Assembly: GCA_033765305.1 (NCBI GenBank)
Contig: JANRID010000021.1
Location: 3,697 to 67,696, forward strand
Length of the DNA stretch: 64,000 bases
Reading direction: 5' to 3'
From: RDXT01 sp033765305
Lineage (GTDB): Bacteria > Bacteroidota > Bacteroidia > J057
Shown: positions 46,978 through 55,017 of the stretch, one piece after another
Position numbering within the stretch: the stretch's first letter is position 1
Layout of the letters: every line of letters begins with the position of its first letter
Notes under the pieces: model-generated
Seen by the model: only the letters and a program-made list of their open reading frames with translations
The model's database searches: none
Told to the model about the DNA's origin: nothing
Program-made: the position numbers and the translations under genes

Positions 46978-48339
46978 TCAGAACAGCGACTGCTCCATGC
47001 GGCTCTTGCCGGTATCGGGGCCGTTTTCGAGGCGCAGTACGCCCCTGGGGCACACGGCTGCGCAGATGCCGCAGCCCACGCAGGAGGCCCGCACGATGTT
47101 CTGGCCCCGCTGGGCATAGGCCCGCACGTCGATGCCCATCTCGCAGTAGGTGGAGCAGTTGCCGCAGGAGATGCACTGCCCATGGTTGGTGGTGATGCGG
47201 AACCGCGAGAAGAAGCGCTGGAAAATGCCCAGAATCGCCGCCTGCGGGCAGCCGAAGCGGCACCACACCCGCGAGCCCATCAGCGGATAGAAGCCGGTGC
47301 CGATTACCCCCGAAAACATCGAGCCGATCAGGAAGCCGTACCACTTGGCGTAGCCCTGCGAAAAGCCGCCCAGGACCTGCCCCTGCGTGGCGGAGTTGAT
47401 CCAGAGGACTCCCGTCAGCAGCACGATGGCCACGAGCACGCTGTGAATGAGCCAGCGCTCGATTTTCCAGGCATTCAGCGATTTGTCCGAGAGGTGGCGG
47501 AAAGGGTCGCCGGCGGTTTCGGCCAGGCCGCCGCAGCCGCAGACCCAGGAGCAGTACCAGCGCTTGCCGAAGAAATACGTCAGCACCGGCACGCCGATGA
47601 GCGCAATGGCCACCGCCCAGAAGGTCATGAACACGCCCAGCGTGCCCGGGTGGGTCATGTAGTAATTGAGGTCGTTCGGAAAGAGGTATTCCTTCTTCAG
47701 CGGCCAGAAATAGGAGAAATAAAATTCCGGCTCGTTCATCATCACCAGCCAGGCAGGGATGAGGAAGGCGAACACCAGCTGGAAAAAGGCAACCGAAACC
47801 GTCCGGATGAGCTGATAGCGGTTGTGGCGGTATTTGAGGGCAAATTTGAAGCCCATTGTCAGCACCGCCACGGTGTAGAAGGTGCCGTAGAGGAACCACT
47901 GGTCGGCAGGCTTATGCCGCAGGGCCATGCTGAGCGGGTCGAAAAGCCGCACGAGGCCGGCATTTGCGCCGCCTTCGCCCTGGCCCAGCCCGAAATACTG
48001 CGGAAACCAGTACAGCAGCACGTAAAAACCGGTCAGCACCACGCCCAGCACCCAGCCCCAGGCGCCGCGCCGGGACTCGGAGAGGAAAAATACGCCGTTG
48101 TTCTGGATGCCGGCGGGCTTGGTCATGTAGGCCTGCCACGCGAAGAGCGCGCCGCCGCCCATGAGGCCGGCGAGGGTGAGCACGAGCAGCGGGGCCGGAT
48201 GGGCGGCGGCACCGCCTGCCACGGCGGTCAGCATGCCCAGCACCCCCAGGCCCACGAGGGCCAGGGCCAGTTTTTGCCAGGTATTGTAGCCCCTCGGATA
48301 GGGGTTGGCGAGCGAAAGGCTGAGGTCGGATTGAGCCAT
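46978..48339 (-). CDS. Polytopic membrane 4Fe-4S protein (NapH/NosR/CcoG-like)
   Basis: 453 residues. About nine to ten transmembrane spans and four cysteine groups: CSWVCGCGG and CRFGCP between helices, then two bacterial ferredoxin motifs at the C-terminus, CISCGNCSTYCEMGI and CVGCGICAAVCPRG. This is the architecture of NapH/NosR-type membrane iron-sulphur proteins that move electrons between quinols and a soluble partner. The start is 14 bp after the stop of the FAD oxidoreductase gene, so the two form an operon and are probably redox partners. The terminal acceptor or donor is unknown. Confidence 0.9.
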   Translation of the reverse strand: MAQSDLSLSLANPYPRGYNTWQKLALALVGLGVLGMLTAVAGGAAAHPAPLLVLTLAGLMGGGALFAWQAYMTKPAGIQNNGVFFLSESRRGAWGWVLGVVLTGFYVLLYWFPQYFGLGQGEGGANAGLVRLFDPLSMALRHKPADQWFLYGTFYTVAVLTMGFKFALKYRHNRYQLIRTVSVAFFQLVFAFLIPAWLVMMNEPEFYFSYFWPLKKEYLFPNDLNYYMTHPGTLGVFMTFWAVAIALIGVPVLTYFFGKRWYCSWVCGCGGLAETAGDPFRHLSDKSLNAWKIERWLIHSVLVAIVLLTGVLWINSATQGQVLGGFSQGYAKWYGFLIGSMFSGVIGTGFYPLMGSRVWCRFGCPQAAILGIFQRFFSRFRITTNHGQCISCGNCSTYCEMGIDVRAYAQRGQNIVRASCVGCGICAAVCPRGVLRLENGPDTGKSRMEQSLF

Positions 48340-48352
48340 GGGGTCGGGGAAA

Positions 48353-49696
48353 TCAGGCAGGGTGAATCATGCGTTTCAGTGCGGAAAGGCCCCGGCGGAT
48401 CGGGGTGCCCAGCGGTTTGCCGAAGCGGGCTTCATACTGCTTCAGCACCTCGGCTTCATATTCGTCGTAGAATTCCGGGTCGAAATTGGCAGCGCCCAGG
48501 CTGCGCAGCACCGTCTCGATGTGCGCGCCCGTCTCGATCCAGCGCATGCATGCCTCTGCCCGGTAGCGGATGCCCATAAGGTTGAATCCCAGCACCTTGC
48601 CGCTGGCCCGTTCCCACACGATGCGGATGGATTTGTGCTCGCGCGGATGCTGCCAGTACAGGTGCTCCTCGCCCTCGCGGACCGTATTGCCGACAGAGCC
48701 GTAGACCTGGTATTCGAGGTGGATGAACTTGGCGGAATTGAACCAGACACCCTGGCGGTACGGCGCGGGCGCGCCGCTGAGGGTGCGGGCCAGCACAGGC
48801 CCCATGAGCTTGCCGGTGTACCAGACGGCTTCGATGCCCCGGCGGCCCGGCTCCGGCTGGCGCAGCTCGGCACAGTCGCCGATGGCGTAGATGTCCGGCA
48901 CATTGGTCCGGAGGTATTGGTCCACGAGAAAGCCGCGCCCGGTCTCGATGCCGGCGCTGGCCGCCAGGTCCACGTTGGGGCTCACGCCGATGGTCAGCCC
49001 CACAAACTGGCAGGGGATCTCCTCCCCGCGCTTCGTGCGCACGGCGCGCACGCGTCCGGAGGCATCGCCCAGGATTTCATCCAGCTCCTCGCCCAGCCGG
49101 AGGTCGATGCCGCCGGCTGCGCGGATCTCTTCGTTGATCATCGCCGACTCCTCCCTGGGGAGCACATTGGCCCAGAAACTCGGCTCGCGCACCAGATAGG
49201 TTACCGGGATATGGCGCGAATGCAGCATCTCCGTCAGTTCGATGCCGATCAGGCCGCCGCCCACCACCACCGCCTGCCGGATCTCCGGCGTGAGCGCCGT
49301 CAGCGAGTCGAGGTCCTGTTTGCTCACCATGCCCTGCACCCCCCGGAGATCCTGCCCCGGACGGCCCGGCTTGTTGGGCCGGGAGCCGGTGGCCAGCACC
49401 AGCTGGTCGTAGGCCAGGGTGCGGCCGTCCGTGAAATGCAGCATCCTGGCCGCCGCATCGATGCGGCTCACCTCGGCCCGCATCAGCCCGATCCGGTTTT
49501 TCTCCCAGAAAAAATCTTCGTAGGGCTTGGTATGCTCATACTTCATGTGCCCCATGTAGATGTACATCAGGGCGGTGCGGGACCAGAAATGATCTGTTTC
49601 GGCAGAGATGACGGTGATCTGCTGGCTGGACAGCTTGCGGAGGTGGCGGGCAGTAGAGATGCCCGCGATGCCGTTGCCGATGATGACGGTATGCAT
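48353..49696 (-). CDS. NAD(P)/FAD-dependent oxidoreductase
   Basis: 447 residues. N-terminal Rossmann FAD-binding motif (MHTVIIGNGIAGISTARHLR, GxGxxG-type), second dinucleotide fold (AVVVGGGLIGIELTEML) and C-terminal FAD motif (NVPDIYAIGDCAEL), the pyridine nucleotide-disulphide oxidoreductase family 2/ferredoxin-reductase-like plan, extended by about 140 residues. No redox-active CxxxxC. In an operon with the membrane 4Fe-4S gene, 14 bp apart; probably hands electrons between NAD(P)H and the Fe-S protein. ATG 49696 follows a structured leader of about 230 bases. Confidence 0.88.
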   Translation of the reverse strand: MHTVIIGNGIAGISTARHLRKLSSQQITVISAETDHFWSRTALMYIYMGHMKYEHTKPYEDFFWEKNRIGLMRAEVSRIDAAARMLHFTDGRTLAYDQLVLATGSRPNKPGRPGQDLRGVQGMVSKQDLDSLTALTPEIRQAVVVGGGLIGIELTEMLHSRHIPVTYLVREPSFWANVLPREESAMINEEIRAAGGIDLRLGEELDEILGDASGRVRAVRTKRGEEIPCQFVGLTIGVSPNVDLAASAGIETGRGFLVDQYLRTNVPDIYAIGDCAELRQPEPGRRGIEAVWYTGKLMGPVLARTLSGAPAPYRQGVWFNSAKFIHLEYQVYGSVGNTVREGEEHLYWQHPREHKSIRIVWERASGKVLGFNLMGIRYRAEACMRWIETGAHIETVLRSLGAANFDPEFYDEYEAEVLKQYEARFGKPLGTPIRRGLSALKRMIHPA

Positions 49697-49840
49697 GTGC
49701 AGGGGTTGACAAACGCATTCAAGGTACGATGCGGGCCTGAATGCGGCAAGGGCAAAGATGCGGTGCAGATGACGGCCCGGATGTAGGCGGGGCGACATTG
49801 CGGCAAAATCTACGTGCGGCTGGCAGATCCGGATGGGATA

Positions 49841-49884
49841 CCCCTAAAAAAATTAGGGGACTCATTCCGCTCCGCGGAAGAGTC
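49841..49884 (-). promoter_or_regulatory. Two adjacent leader hairpins
   Basis: Read on the minus strand: first a GACTC+TTCCGC / GCGGAA+GAGTC stem with one bulge (49860-49884), then CCCCTAA/TTAGGGG around a five-base T loop (49841-49859). They lie between the -7 element at 49926-49933 and the FAD oxidoreductase start at 49696, so they would be in the 5' leader of that operon. Possible attenuator or riboswitch-like element, or the terminator of the DUF2306 gene upstream. Confidence 0.45.
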
Positions 49885-49925
49885 AACCCTAACCCTTGCT
49901 CATTCTTTACTTTAACCTGTTGAGT

Positions 49926-49933
49926 CAAAATTA
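49926..49933 (-). promoter_or_regulatory. -7 promoter element (TAATTTTG)
   Basis: Exact TAnnTTTG match on the minus strand, about 230 bp before the FAD oxidoreductase start, upstream of the leader hairpins. Confidence 0.45.
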
Positions 49934-50036
49934 CGGCGCGGCCAGCCGGTTTATCCCGCCTGAAGCCCGAATGGTCAGAATCGCGGGGCTAACGGAGCGA
50001 TTCCTGCCGCGAGAGGCCGGGGGGCTTCGTCCCTGG

Positions 50037-50711
50037 TCAGGCGGCGGCGGGCACGGTCTGGCGCAGCTTGCGGCCCCAGTAGAGCTGCAGCGGCAGGATC
50101 AGCATCAGCGGGCCGAACCATTGCAGGTACCAGGGCAGGAAATGGGCGGCATTGACGGTGAAGGCGGTGGTGGAGGCGGTAAATGCGCCCAGCATGGTAA
50201 TGGCGTGCTCATGCAGCCAGACGGACGGGTGCAGGGCAGCTGCCTGGCGCAGCTTGCGGAGGTGGCCGGCGGCATCGGCCAGGGCACCTCCGCCGAACAC
50301 GCCGAACAGAATGGCAAACATGACTGCATCGCCGCCCCGGAGGCCGTAGCGCACGGCCTGCGAGGCCATCCACAGGCCGCAGAGCAGCAGGGCTGCCGAG
50401 ACCGCATAGTCATACGGGCGCACTGCCGCGCCGCGCATCAGGCGCAGAGCCCGGACTGCCCGGAAAATCCCGGCCCAGACCAGGAGGCTGATTCCGAGCA
50501 GAAACTGGTAAAACACCACGCCGGGATGGCGCAGGAAGCCGGCAATGGCGGTCGCGCAGACGAGGGTCATGGCCCAGTAGAAGATGCGGCCGGCTACGCG
50601 GTGGCGGCGGGGATCGCGGCGGTTGAACCAGATCGCCAGCGGGCCGGCGATCAGGGTGAGGGTGCCCGCTCCAATGTGGGCGCTGATGGAAAGCTGAGGC
50701 AGAAGGTCCAT
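50037..50711 (-). CDS. DUF2306 family membrane protein
   Basis: 224 residues with six or seven predicted transmembrane helices. The opening SISAHIGAGTLTLIAGPLAI is typical of DUF2306, and conserved histidines (SAHIGAG, RRHRVAG, LHEHAITMLG) may bind haem or metal. Function unknown; the family is sometimes linked to cytochrome-b561-like electron transfer by fold. Start ATG 50711; the frame continues to 50825 without a hydrophobic start. Confidence 0.75.
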   Translation of the reverse strand: MDLLPQLSISAHIGAGTLTLIAGPLAIWFNRRDPRRHRVAGRIFYWAMTLVCATAIAGFLRHPGVVFYQFLLGISLLVWAGIFRAVRALRLMRGAAVRPYDYAVSAALLLCGLWMASQAVRYGLRGGDAVMFAILFGVFGGGALADAAGHLRKLRQAAALHPSVWLHEHAITMLGAFTASTTAFTVNAAHFLPWYLQWFGPLMLILPLQLYWGRKLRQTVPAAA

Positions 50712-51051
50712 GTCGGTCAGGTGAACAGTAGGTGTCCGGAAACCCCGGTGTGCTGCTCCAACGGCCCGGCGTGCTGCCGGGATGCAGCGCCGGGGCAGAC
50801 GGCAGGGAAATGGGGCCGGCAGCAAGGCTGCGGGGCGGGCTGCACCAGGCCGGGGCCATCGGCCTGCCCTGCACGCTTATCCGCCCCGGCAGCACGCTTG
50901 ATCATTGCGCATGACTTTTTGGCCAGGCCTCCGTATATAAGGGTGCGCAAGCTGCGGGCGCTGCGCGGAAAAAGATGAGGATTTTTGCGCTGCCCGATGT
51001 ATATTTGTTCTTCAGACTGTTACGACCGCGTACCAACGATAAGGCAAGCAT
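50712..51051. other. Divergent intergenic region
   Basis: 340 bp between the DUF2306 start and the repeat-rich lipoprotein start. GC-rich short inverted segments occur near 50764-50795 but no gene is supported. The only clear signal is the -7 element at 51000-51007. Confidence 0.5.
51000..51007 (+). promoter_or_regulatory. -7 promoter element (TATATTTG)
   Basis: Exact TAnnTTTG match 44 bp upstream of the repeat-rich lipoprotein start, in an AT-rich patch. Confidence 0.55.
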
Positions 51052-52377
51052 ATGAAACGCATCTATTGGACCGGATTCGCTGCAATGGCCCTGCTGAGCG
51101 CCTGCACGGGTTCGCGTTATACTGCCACGGCAGAGTATGACGATGTGTACTACTCGCGCAGCGACCGGACGGAGGTGGAAATTGTAGCCGAGGAACAGCC
51201 CCGCGAGGAGGCGCCCTCCCAGTACTACTCCGACTATGCCGACGCGAACCGCTACCGCGAGCCCATCGACAGCTACCGGGATTATTACTACGAAGACGAC
51301 GACTTCGCATTCTCCCGCAGGCTCCGCCGCTTTCACCAGCCTGCCCGCACCTCGTGGCGCTATTACGACCCCTTCTACGCCAACGATCTGTACTTCGTCA
51401 TGGGCACCCCCTACTGGAACAACTGGAACAGCTGGGGCTGGTATAACTGGAACCGTCCGACCTTCGGCTCTGCCTGGGGCTGGAACGATCCCTTCTTCAA
51501 TACCTGGGGCTGGGGGAATACGTGGAACACTTGGAATACCTGGAACGCCTTCAGCTACAACCCCTACGTAGGCGCGTACTACGGCTGGGGGCCGGATTTC
51601 GGCTTCGGCGGCTGGAATGGCTTCAATACCGGCGGATTTTACAGCCCGGCCTTCTACGGCGGCTACTACTGCCCGCCCACCGGCTTTGTTCCCTACAGCC
51701 GCTGGAACCGCTATACCAACTGGACGCAGTCGCCCGCCGGCAGCAATGCCGTGACCCGCGTGCGCAACTCGACGCAGGGCGCTTCGGTGCAGAACGCATA
51801 TGTGCCGGGCCCCGGCCAGGGCGGATCGCCCCGCACGAGCCTGACGGCTCAGAACGCTGCGGCTCCGGCTAATTACCTGACTCCGCGCGGCCGCATCGAG
51901 CCTGCCCGCACACTTCCGGCTGCTGCGCCCCGCATCAACTCGGGCCGCGATCTGGAGCCTTCGGTGGTGTCGCCCCGCACGCCTGCCTCGCCTTCCCGCG
52001 TAACGCCTGCGGCGCCCCGCGTGCCTACGGCCCAGCCCTCGGTGCGTCCGGGCCTGAATGAGTCGCCCACGGTGCGTCCTTCCCAGCCTTCGGTGCGTCC
52101 GGGCCTGAATGAGTCGCCCACGGTGCGTCCTTCCCAGCCTTCGGTGCGTCCGGGCCTGAACGAGTCGCCCACGGTGCGTCCTTCCCAGCCTTCGGTCCGC
52201 CCGTCGGCACCGAGCCCGCGGCCCCCGGCAGTGGAGCGCCCCTCCAGCTTCGACCGTCCCAGCTATTCGCCCAGCCCGAGCCCGCGCCCGAGCTACTCGC
52301 CTTCCGGCGGCGGCTCCAGCTCGCCCCGGCCCAGCGGCGGCGGCGGATCCAGCAGCCCCAGCCCCCGCAGACCGTAA
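51052..52377 (+). CDS. Repeat-rich, Trp/Tyr/Asn-rich lipoprotein
   Basis: 441 residues. Lipobox MALLSAC. The middle third is packed with Trp, Asn, Tyr and Gly (NTWNTWNTWNAFSYNPYVG, GWNGFNTGGFYSPAFYGGYY) and the C-terminal third is Pro/Ser/Arg rich, with a 17-residue unit (QPSVRPGLNESPTVRPS) repeated three times (codons 52033-52185) plus a partial fourth. It ends in PSPSPRP and SSSP repeats. Low-complexity surface lipoproteins of this sort are common in Bacteroidota; their role may be spacing or adhesion. Followed by a good terminator. Confidence 0.8.
   Translation: MKRIYWTGFAAMALLSACTGSRYTATAEYDDVYYSRSDRTEVEIVAEEQPREEAPSQYYSDYADANRYREPIDSYRDYYYEDDDFAFSRRLRRFHQPARTSWRYYDPFYANDLYFVMGTPYWNNWNSWGWYNWNRPTFGSAWGWNDPFFNTWGWGNTWNTWNTWNAFSYNPYVGAYYGWGPDFGFGGWNGFNTGGFYSPAFYGGYYCPPTGFVPYSRWNRYTNWTQSPAGSNAVTRVRNSTQGASVQNAYVPGPGQGGSPRTSLTAQNAAAPANYLTPRGRIEPARTLPAAAPRINSGRDLEPSVVSPRTPASPSRVTPAAPRVPTAQPSVRPGLNESPTVRPSQPSVRPGLNESPTVRPSQPSVRPGLNESPTVRPSQPSVRPSAPSPRPPAVERPSSFDRPSYSPSPSPRPSYSPSGGGSSSPRPSGGGGSSSPSPRRP
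52033..52203 (+). repeat. 51-bp tandem repeat, three and a third copies
   Basis: Near-identical 51-bp units at 52033-52083, 52084-52134 and 52135-52185, with a partial fourth to 52203, each encoding QPSVRPGLNESPTVRPS. High identity between units implies recent expansion and possible length variation between strains. Confidence 0.9.
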
Positions 52378-52405
52378 GATCATCCATCGTACACAGATAT
52401 TCATC

Positions 52406-52430
52406 CGGGCAGGTACCATCCTGCCCGTTT
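52406..52430 (+). terminator. Terminator after the repeat lipoprotein
   Basis: CGGGCAGG (52406-52413) pairs with CCTGCCCG (52420-52427), followed by TTTC. Confidence 0.65.
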
Positions 52431-52433
52431 CTG

Positions 52434-52441
52434 TATCTTCG
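52434..52441 (+). promoter_or_regulatory. Probable -7 element (TATCTTCG)
   Basis: One mismatch to TAnnTTTG, 31 bp before the FadL-like gene start and directly after the preceding terminator. Confidence 0.35.
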
Positions 52442-52472
52442 CACATCAGTCCCGACCGACGCGCTACCGGAT

Positions 52473-54077
52473 ATGAAACCCACCCTGCTCAGCCTGCTGA
52501 TTCTGCTGGCTTCTGTTCCGCTCCAGGCCCAGACCGAACTGGATGCGCTCCGCTATTCCCAGTATGGCCTTGCCGGCACCGCCCGGTCCCGCGCGTCCGG
52601 CGGCGCATTTTCGGCGGTGGGCGCCGATATGAGCGCCGGGGCGCTCAACCCCGCCGGCTTCGGCCTGCTCCGGAACTCCGTGTTCACGATCTCTCCGGAG
52701 TATACCGTCGATGCCAATCAGCTCCGCTACCTCGATGCATCCGGCACGGCTTCCACCGGCAAGTTCCGCCTCGGCGGCTTCGGCGCGGCGTTTACCACCC
52801 GCAACGACTACGGCGCCGAAGCGGAAGAAGAGCCCCAGTCCCGCGGGCTGGTTTCCTATACTTTTGCCCTGGGCTACCACCAGGCGGAATCGTACGAGCG
52901 CGAGCTGCTGGCGCAGGATGCCTTCAATCCGTACAGTTCCATCACTAACCGCTTTGCCGAGCGGGCGGAAGGGACCTTTTACAACAGCCTGGCTGCCGGC
53001 TCGCTGGAGCAGGTGGCATTCAACCTGCTGCTCATCGACACCATCGCCGGCACCGGCGGATCGTCCTACTTCGGCGCAGCCGACCGCGGCCAGGTGGGCC
53101 AGACCATCCAGCGGCAGGAGGAAGGGCGGAAAAACGAATGGTTTTTTTCCCTGGGCGGCAACTTCGATGACCGGCTCTACATCGGCGCCTCCGTCAATTT
53201 TCAGACCCTGCGCTACAGCCAGGTATTCAATTTCAACGAGGAAGACGTGCTGAGCCTGTACGAATTTTACGATCCGTACGGCGTCAACGGCTTTCCGCTC
53301 GAAATTCCGATGAATTCGCTGCGCTTCACAGACGAATTTTCGACCACGGGCTCCGGCGTCAACGGCAATCTGGGCGTGATCGTGCGGGCGTCGGATGCGT
53401 TCCGCTTCGGCCTGAGCGGCCAGACGCCTACCCTCATTTCGCTCACGGACGAATTCATCAGCACCCTGACCCACAACCTGACCCTCAACCCTTCGACGGG
53501 CGGGCAGGAATTTTCGGACAACACCGGGGAAGGCACCTTTTCGTACACCTTGCGCACACCGGGCCGCGTGACCCTGGGCGGCATGTGGCAGCTGGGCAAA
53601 TCCGGATTTTTCTCGGCGGATGTGGACTACTACAACTACCGCAGCGCCCGGCTGTCGAGCGCCGAGCGCAGCATCAACAGTCCGGGCTATTACGCATTCA
53701 CTGCTGAAAATGGCCGCATCCGCGACCTGTACCGCCAGACGCTCAACGCCCGCCTTGGCGGCGAGCTGCGCAGCGGCGTGCTCCGGCTGCGCGCCGGAGG
53801 AGCCTGGTACATGAGCCCGCTCGATGCGGAGGCCAGCCAGTATCTCGATTACGAAAACCTGCAGACGCTGCTGAGCATCAATGGATCGCGAAAAATGCTC
53901 ACTGGCGGCCTCGGCATCAGGCAACCGAATTTCTTCCTCGACGTTTCGTATGTATACCAGCTTCAGACGGACAAATTCAGTCCGTATGTGACCCAATCCG
54001 CCGAAATCTTCCAGCCCACTGCTGTCGCCCGCCGAATTACCCACCAACTGATGACGACAGCGGGATTTACCTTTTAA
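52473..54077 (+). CDS. FadL/OmpP1-like outer-membrane transport protein
   Basis: 534 residues. Signal peptide ending PLQAQ, then the FadL-type start: a hatch-like ALRYSQYGLAGTARSRASGGAFSAVGADMSAGALNPAG (split here only for description) followed by barrel strands and a C-terminal aromatic strand ending TAGFTF. The GADMSAGALNPAG segment corresponds to the conserved NPA motif of FadL/TodX proteins, which move long-chain fatty acids or hydrophobic compounds across the outer membrane. Ligand unknown. Confidence 0.85.
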   Translation: MKPTLLSLLILLASVPLQAQTELDALRYSQYGLAGTARSRASGGAFSAVGADMSAGALNPAGFGLLRNSVFTISPEYTVDANQLRYLDASGTASTGKFRLGGFGAAFTTRNDYGAEAEEEPQSRGLVSYTFALGYHQAESYERELLAQDAFNPYSSITNRFAERAEGTFYNSLAAGSLEQVAFNLLLIDTIAGTGGSSYFGAADRGQVGQTIQRQEEGRKNEWFFSLGGNFDDRLYIGASVNFQTLRYSQVFNFNEEDVLSLYEFYDPYGVNGFPLEIPMNSLRFTDEFSTTGSGVNGNLGVIVRASDAFRFGLSGQTPTLISLTDEFISTLTHNLTLNPSTGGQEFSDNTGEGTFSYTLRTPGRVTLGGMWQLGKSGFFSADVDYYNYRSARLSSAERSINSPGYYAFTAENGRIRDLYRQTLNARLGGELRSGVLRLRAGGAWYMSPLDAEASQYLDYENLQTLLSINGSRKMLTGGLGIRQPNFFLDVSYVYQLQTDKFSPYVTQSAEIFQPTAVARRITHQLMTTAGFTF

Positions 54078-54136
54078 CCCCTGACCGAATGCAGCACTGA
54101 TCTACCGCGACGTGCATTAACATGAGGTGAGAAGTT

Positions 54137-54394
54137 ATGAGGAATCCGATCCCCCAGATCGTCTCCGACGAGCTGTACCAGACGCTTGTGGAGTTCAATC
54201 TGCTCAACCGCAAAGTGCTGCGGGATTTCGACATCAAGCGGCGCTACAAGGCCCACCGGGACCGGGGGCTCCGTTCGGCGGAGGCCATCGAAGCCTTGCT
54301 CGAAGAATATCCGTACCTGCAGTTCGATACCGTGCGGAAGATCGTGTACAGTGTGCGGCTTCCGGAGGAAGAGCAGGACACTGCCAGCGCGTAG
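54137..54394 (+). CDS. Small conserved-looking protein, unknown
   Basis: 85 residues, helical and charged, without signal: MRNPIPQIVSDELYQTLVEF opens, then RKVLRDFDIKRRYKAHRDRG and FDTVRKIVYSVRLPEEEQ. The basic middle helix and the predicted helix-turn-helix-like pattern could bind nucleic acid, but no family is recognised. Ends 4 bp from the convergent YqgE gene. Confidence 0.55.
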   Translation: MRNPIPQIVSDELYQTLVEFNLLNRKVLRDFDIKRRYKAHRDRGLRSAEAIEALLEEYPYLQFDTVRKIVYSVRLPEEEQDTASA

Positions 54395-54398
54395 CGGA

Positions 54399-54959
54399 TC
54401 AGTTGAGCCGGGGGTCGGCCGGGTAATTGGCGATAATCCGGTATTTATCGCCGAGGCTGCGGAGCATCTGCTGCCAGATGCCCTGCACGTCGTCTGCGAA
54501 AACGAAGCCGGTGTTTTCCGGCGCTACGATCCAGGATTTGCGTTTCAGCTCGCTCTGCAGCTGGCCGGGGGCCCAGCCGGAGTAGCCTACAAAGAACCGG
54601 ATTTCATCCGGATGCACCTGCCCGCCCTGCGCCATATGCTTCAGGGTATCGAAGTCGCCGCCCCAGTACAGGCCGTCATGCACCTGCTGGCTGCCGGGCA
54701 GGTGGCCGAGCCGGTGCACATAGTACAAGGTATGGCCCTCGACAGGCCCGCCCGAAAACACCGGCACATCCAGCGCCTCCATGTCGTCGATCAGCTCGCC
54801 GATCCGCAGCTTGAGGCGGCGGTTGAGGATGAAGCCTAGGCTGCCCTCCTTGCCGTGCTCGACGAGCAATACCACCGTACGCTGGAAGTTCTCATCCGCC
54901 ATAAAGGGCTCGGAGATGAGAAAACGTCCTTTGGCCGGGCGGTATGCGCTGGTGATCAT
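54399..54959 (-). CDS. YqgE/AlgH family protein
   Basis: 186 residues. Family motifs are clear: GRFLISEPFMADENFQRTVVLL at the start, HGKEGSLGFILNR, then FSGGPVEGHTLYYVHR and GYSGWAPGQLQSEL. Despite the name AlgH, the biochemical role of the family is uncertain. Start ATG 54959 (MITSAYRPAKGRF). Convergent with the small gene at 54137. Confidence 0.92.
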   Translation of the reverse strand: MITSAYRPAKGRFLISEPFMADENFQRTVVLLVEHGKEGSLGFILNRRLKLRIGELIDDMEALDVPVFSGGPVEGHTLYYVHRLGHLPGSQQVHDGLYWGGDFDTLKHMAQGGQVHPDEIRFFVGYSGWAPGQLQSELKRKSWIVAPENTGFVFADDVQGIWQQMLRSLGDKYRIIANYPADPRLN

Positions 54960-55017
54960 ACGGGGTGCTGATTGATTGGCGTAAGATAGCAGATTCTGGC
55001 GGAGACGCAAGGGCAGA

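Larger units (their letters stand above)
49697..50036. other. Intergenic region: leader of FAD/Fe-S operon
   Basis: 340 bp between the FAD gene start and the DUF2306 stop, both on the minus strand. It holds an exact -7 element on the minus strand (49926-49933) and two adjacent hairpins (49841-49884). A minus-strand frame of 69 codons is open across it, but I regard it as non-coding. Confidence 0.5.

Noticed and set aside
49719..49928. 69-codon minus-strand frame in the leader of the FAD operon
   Set aside because: It lies across the leader hairpins and has no homology or typical leader-peptide features.
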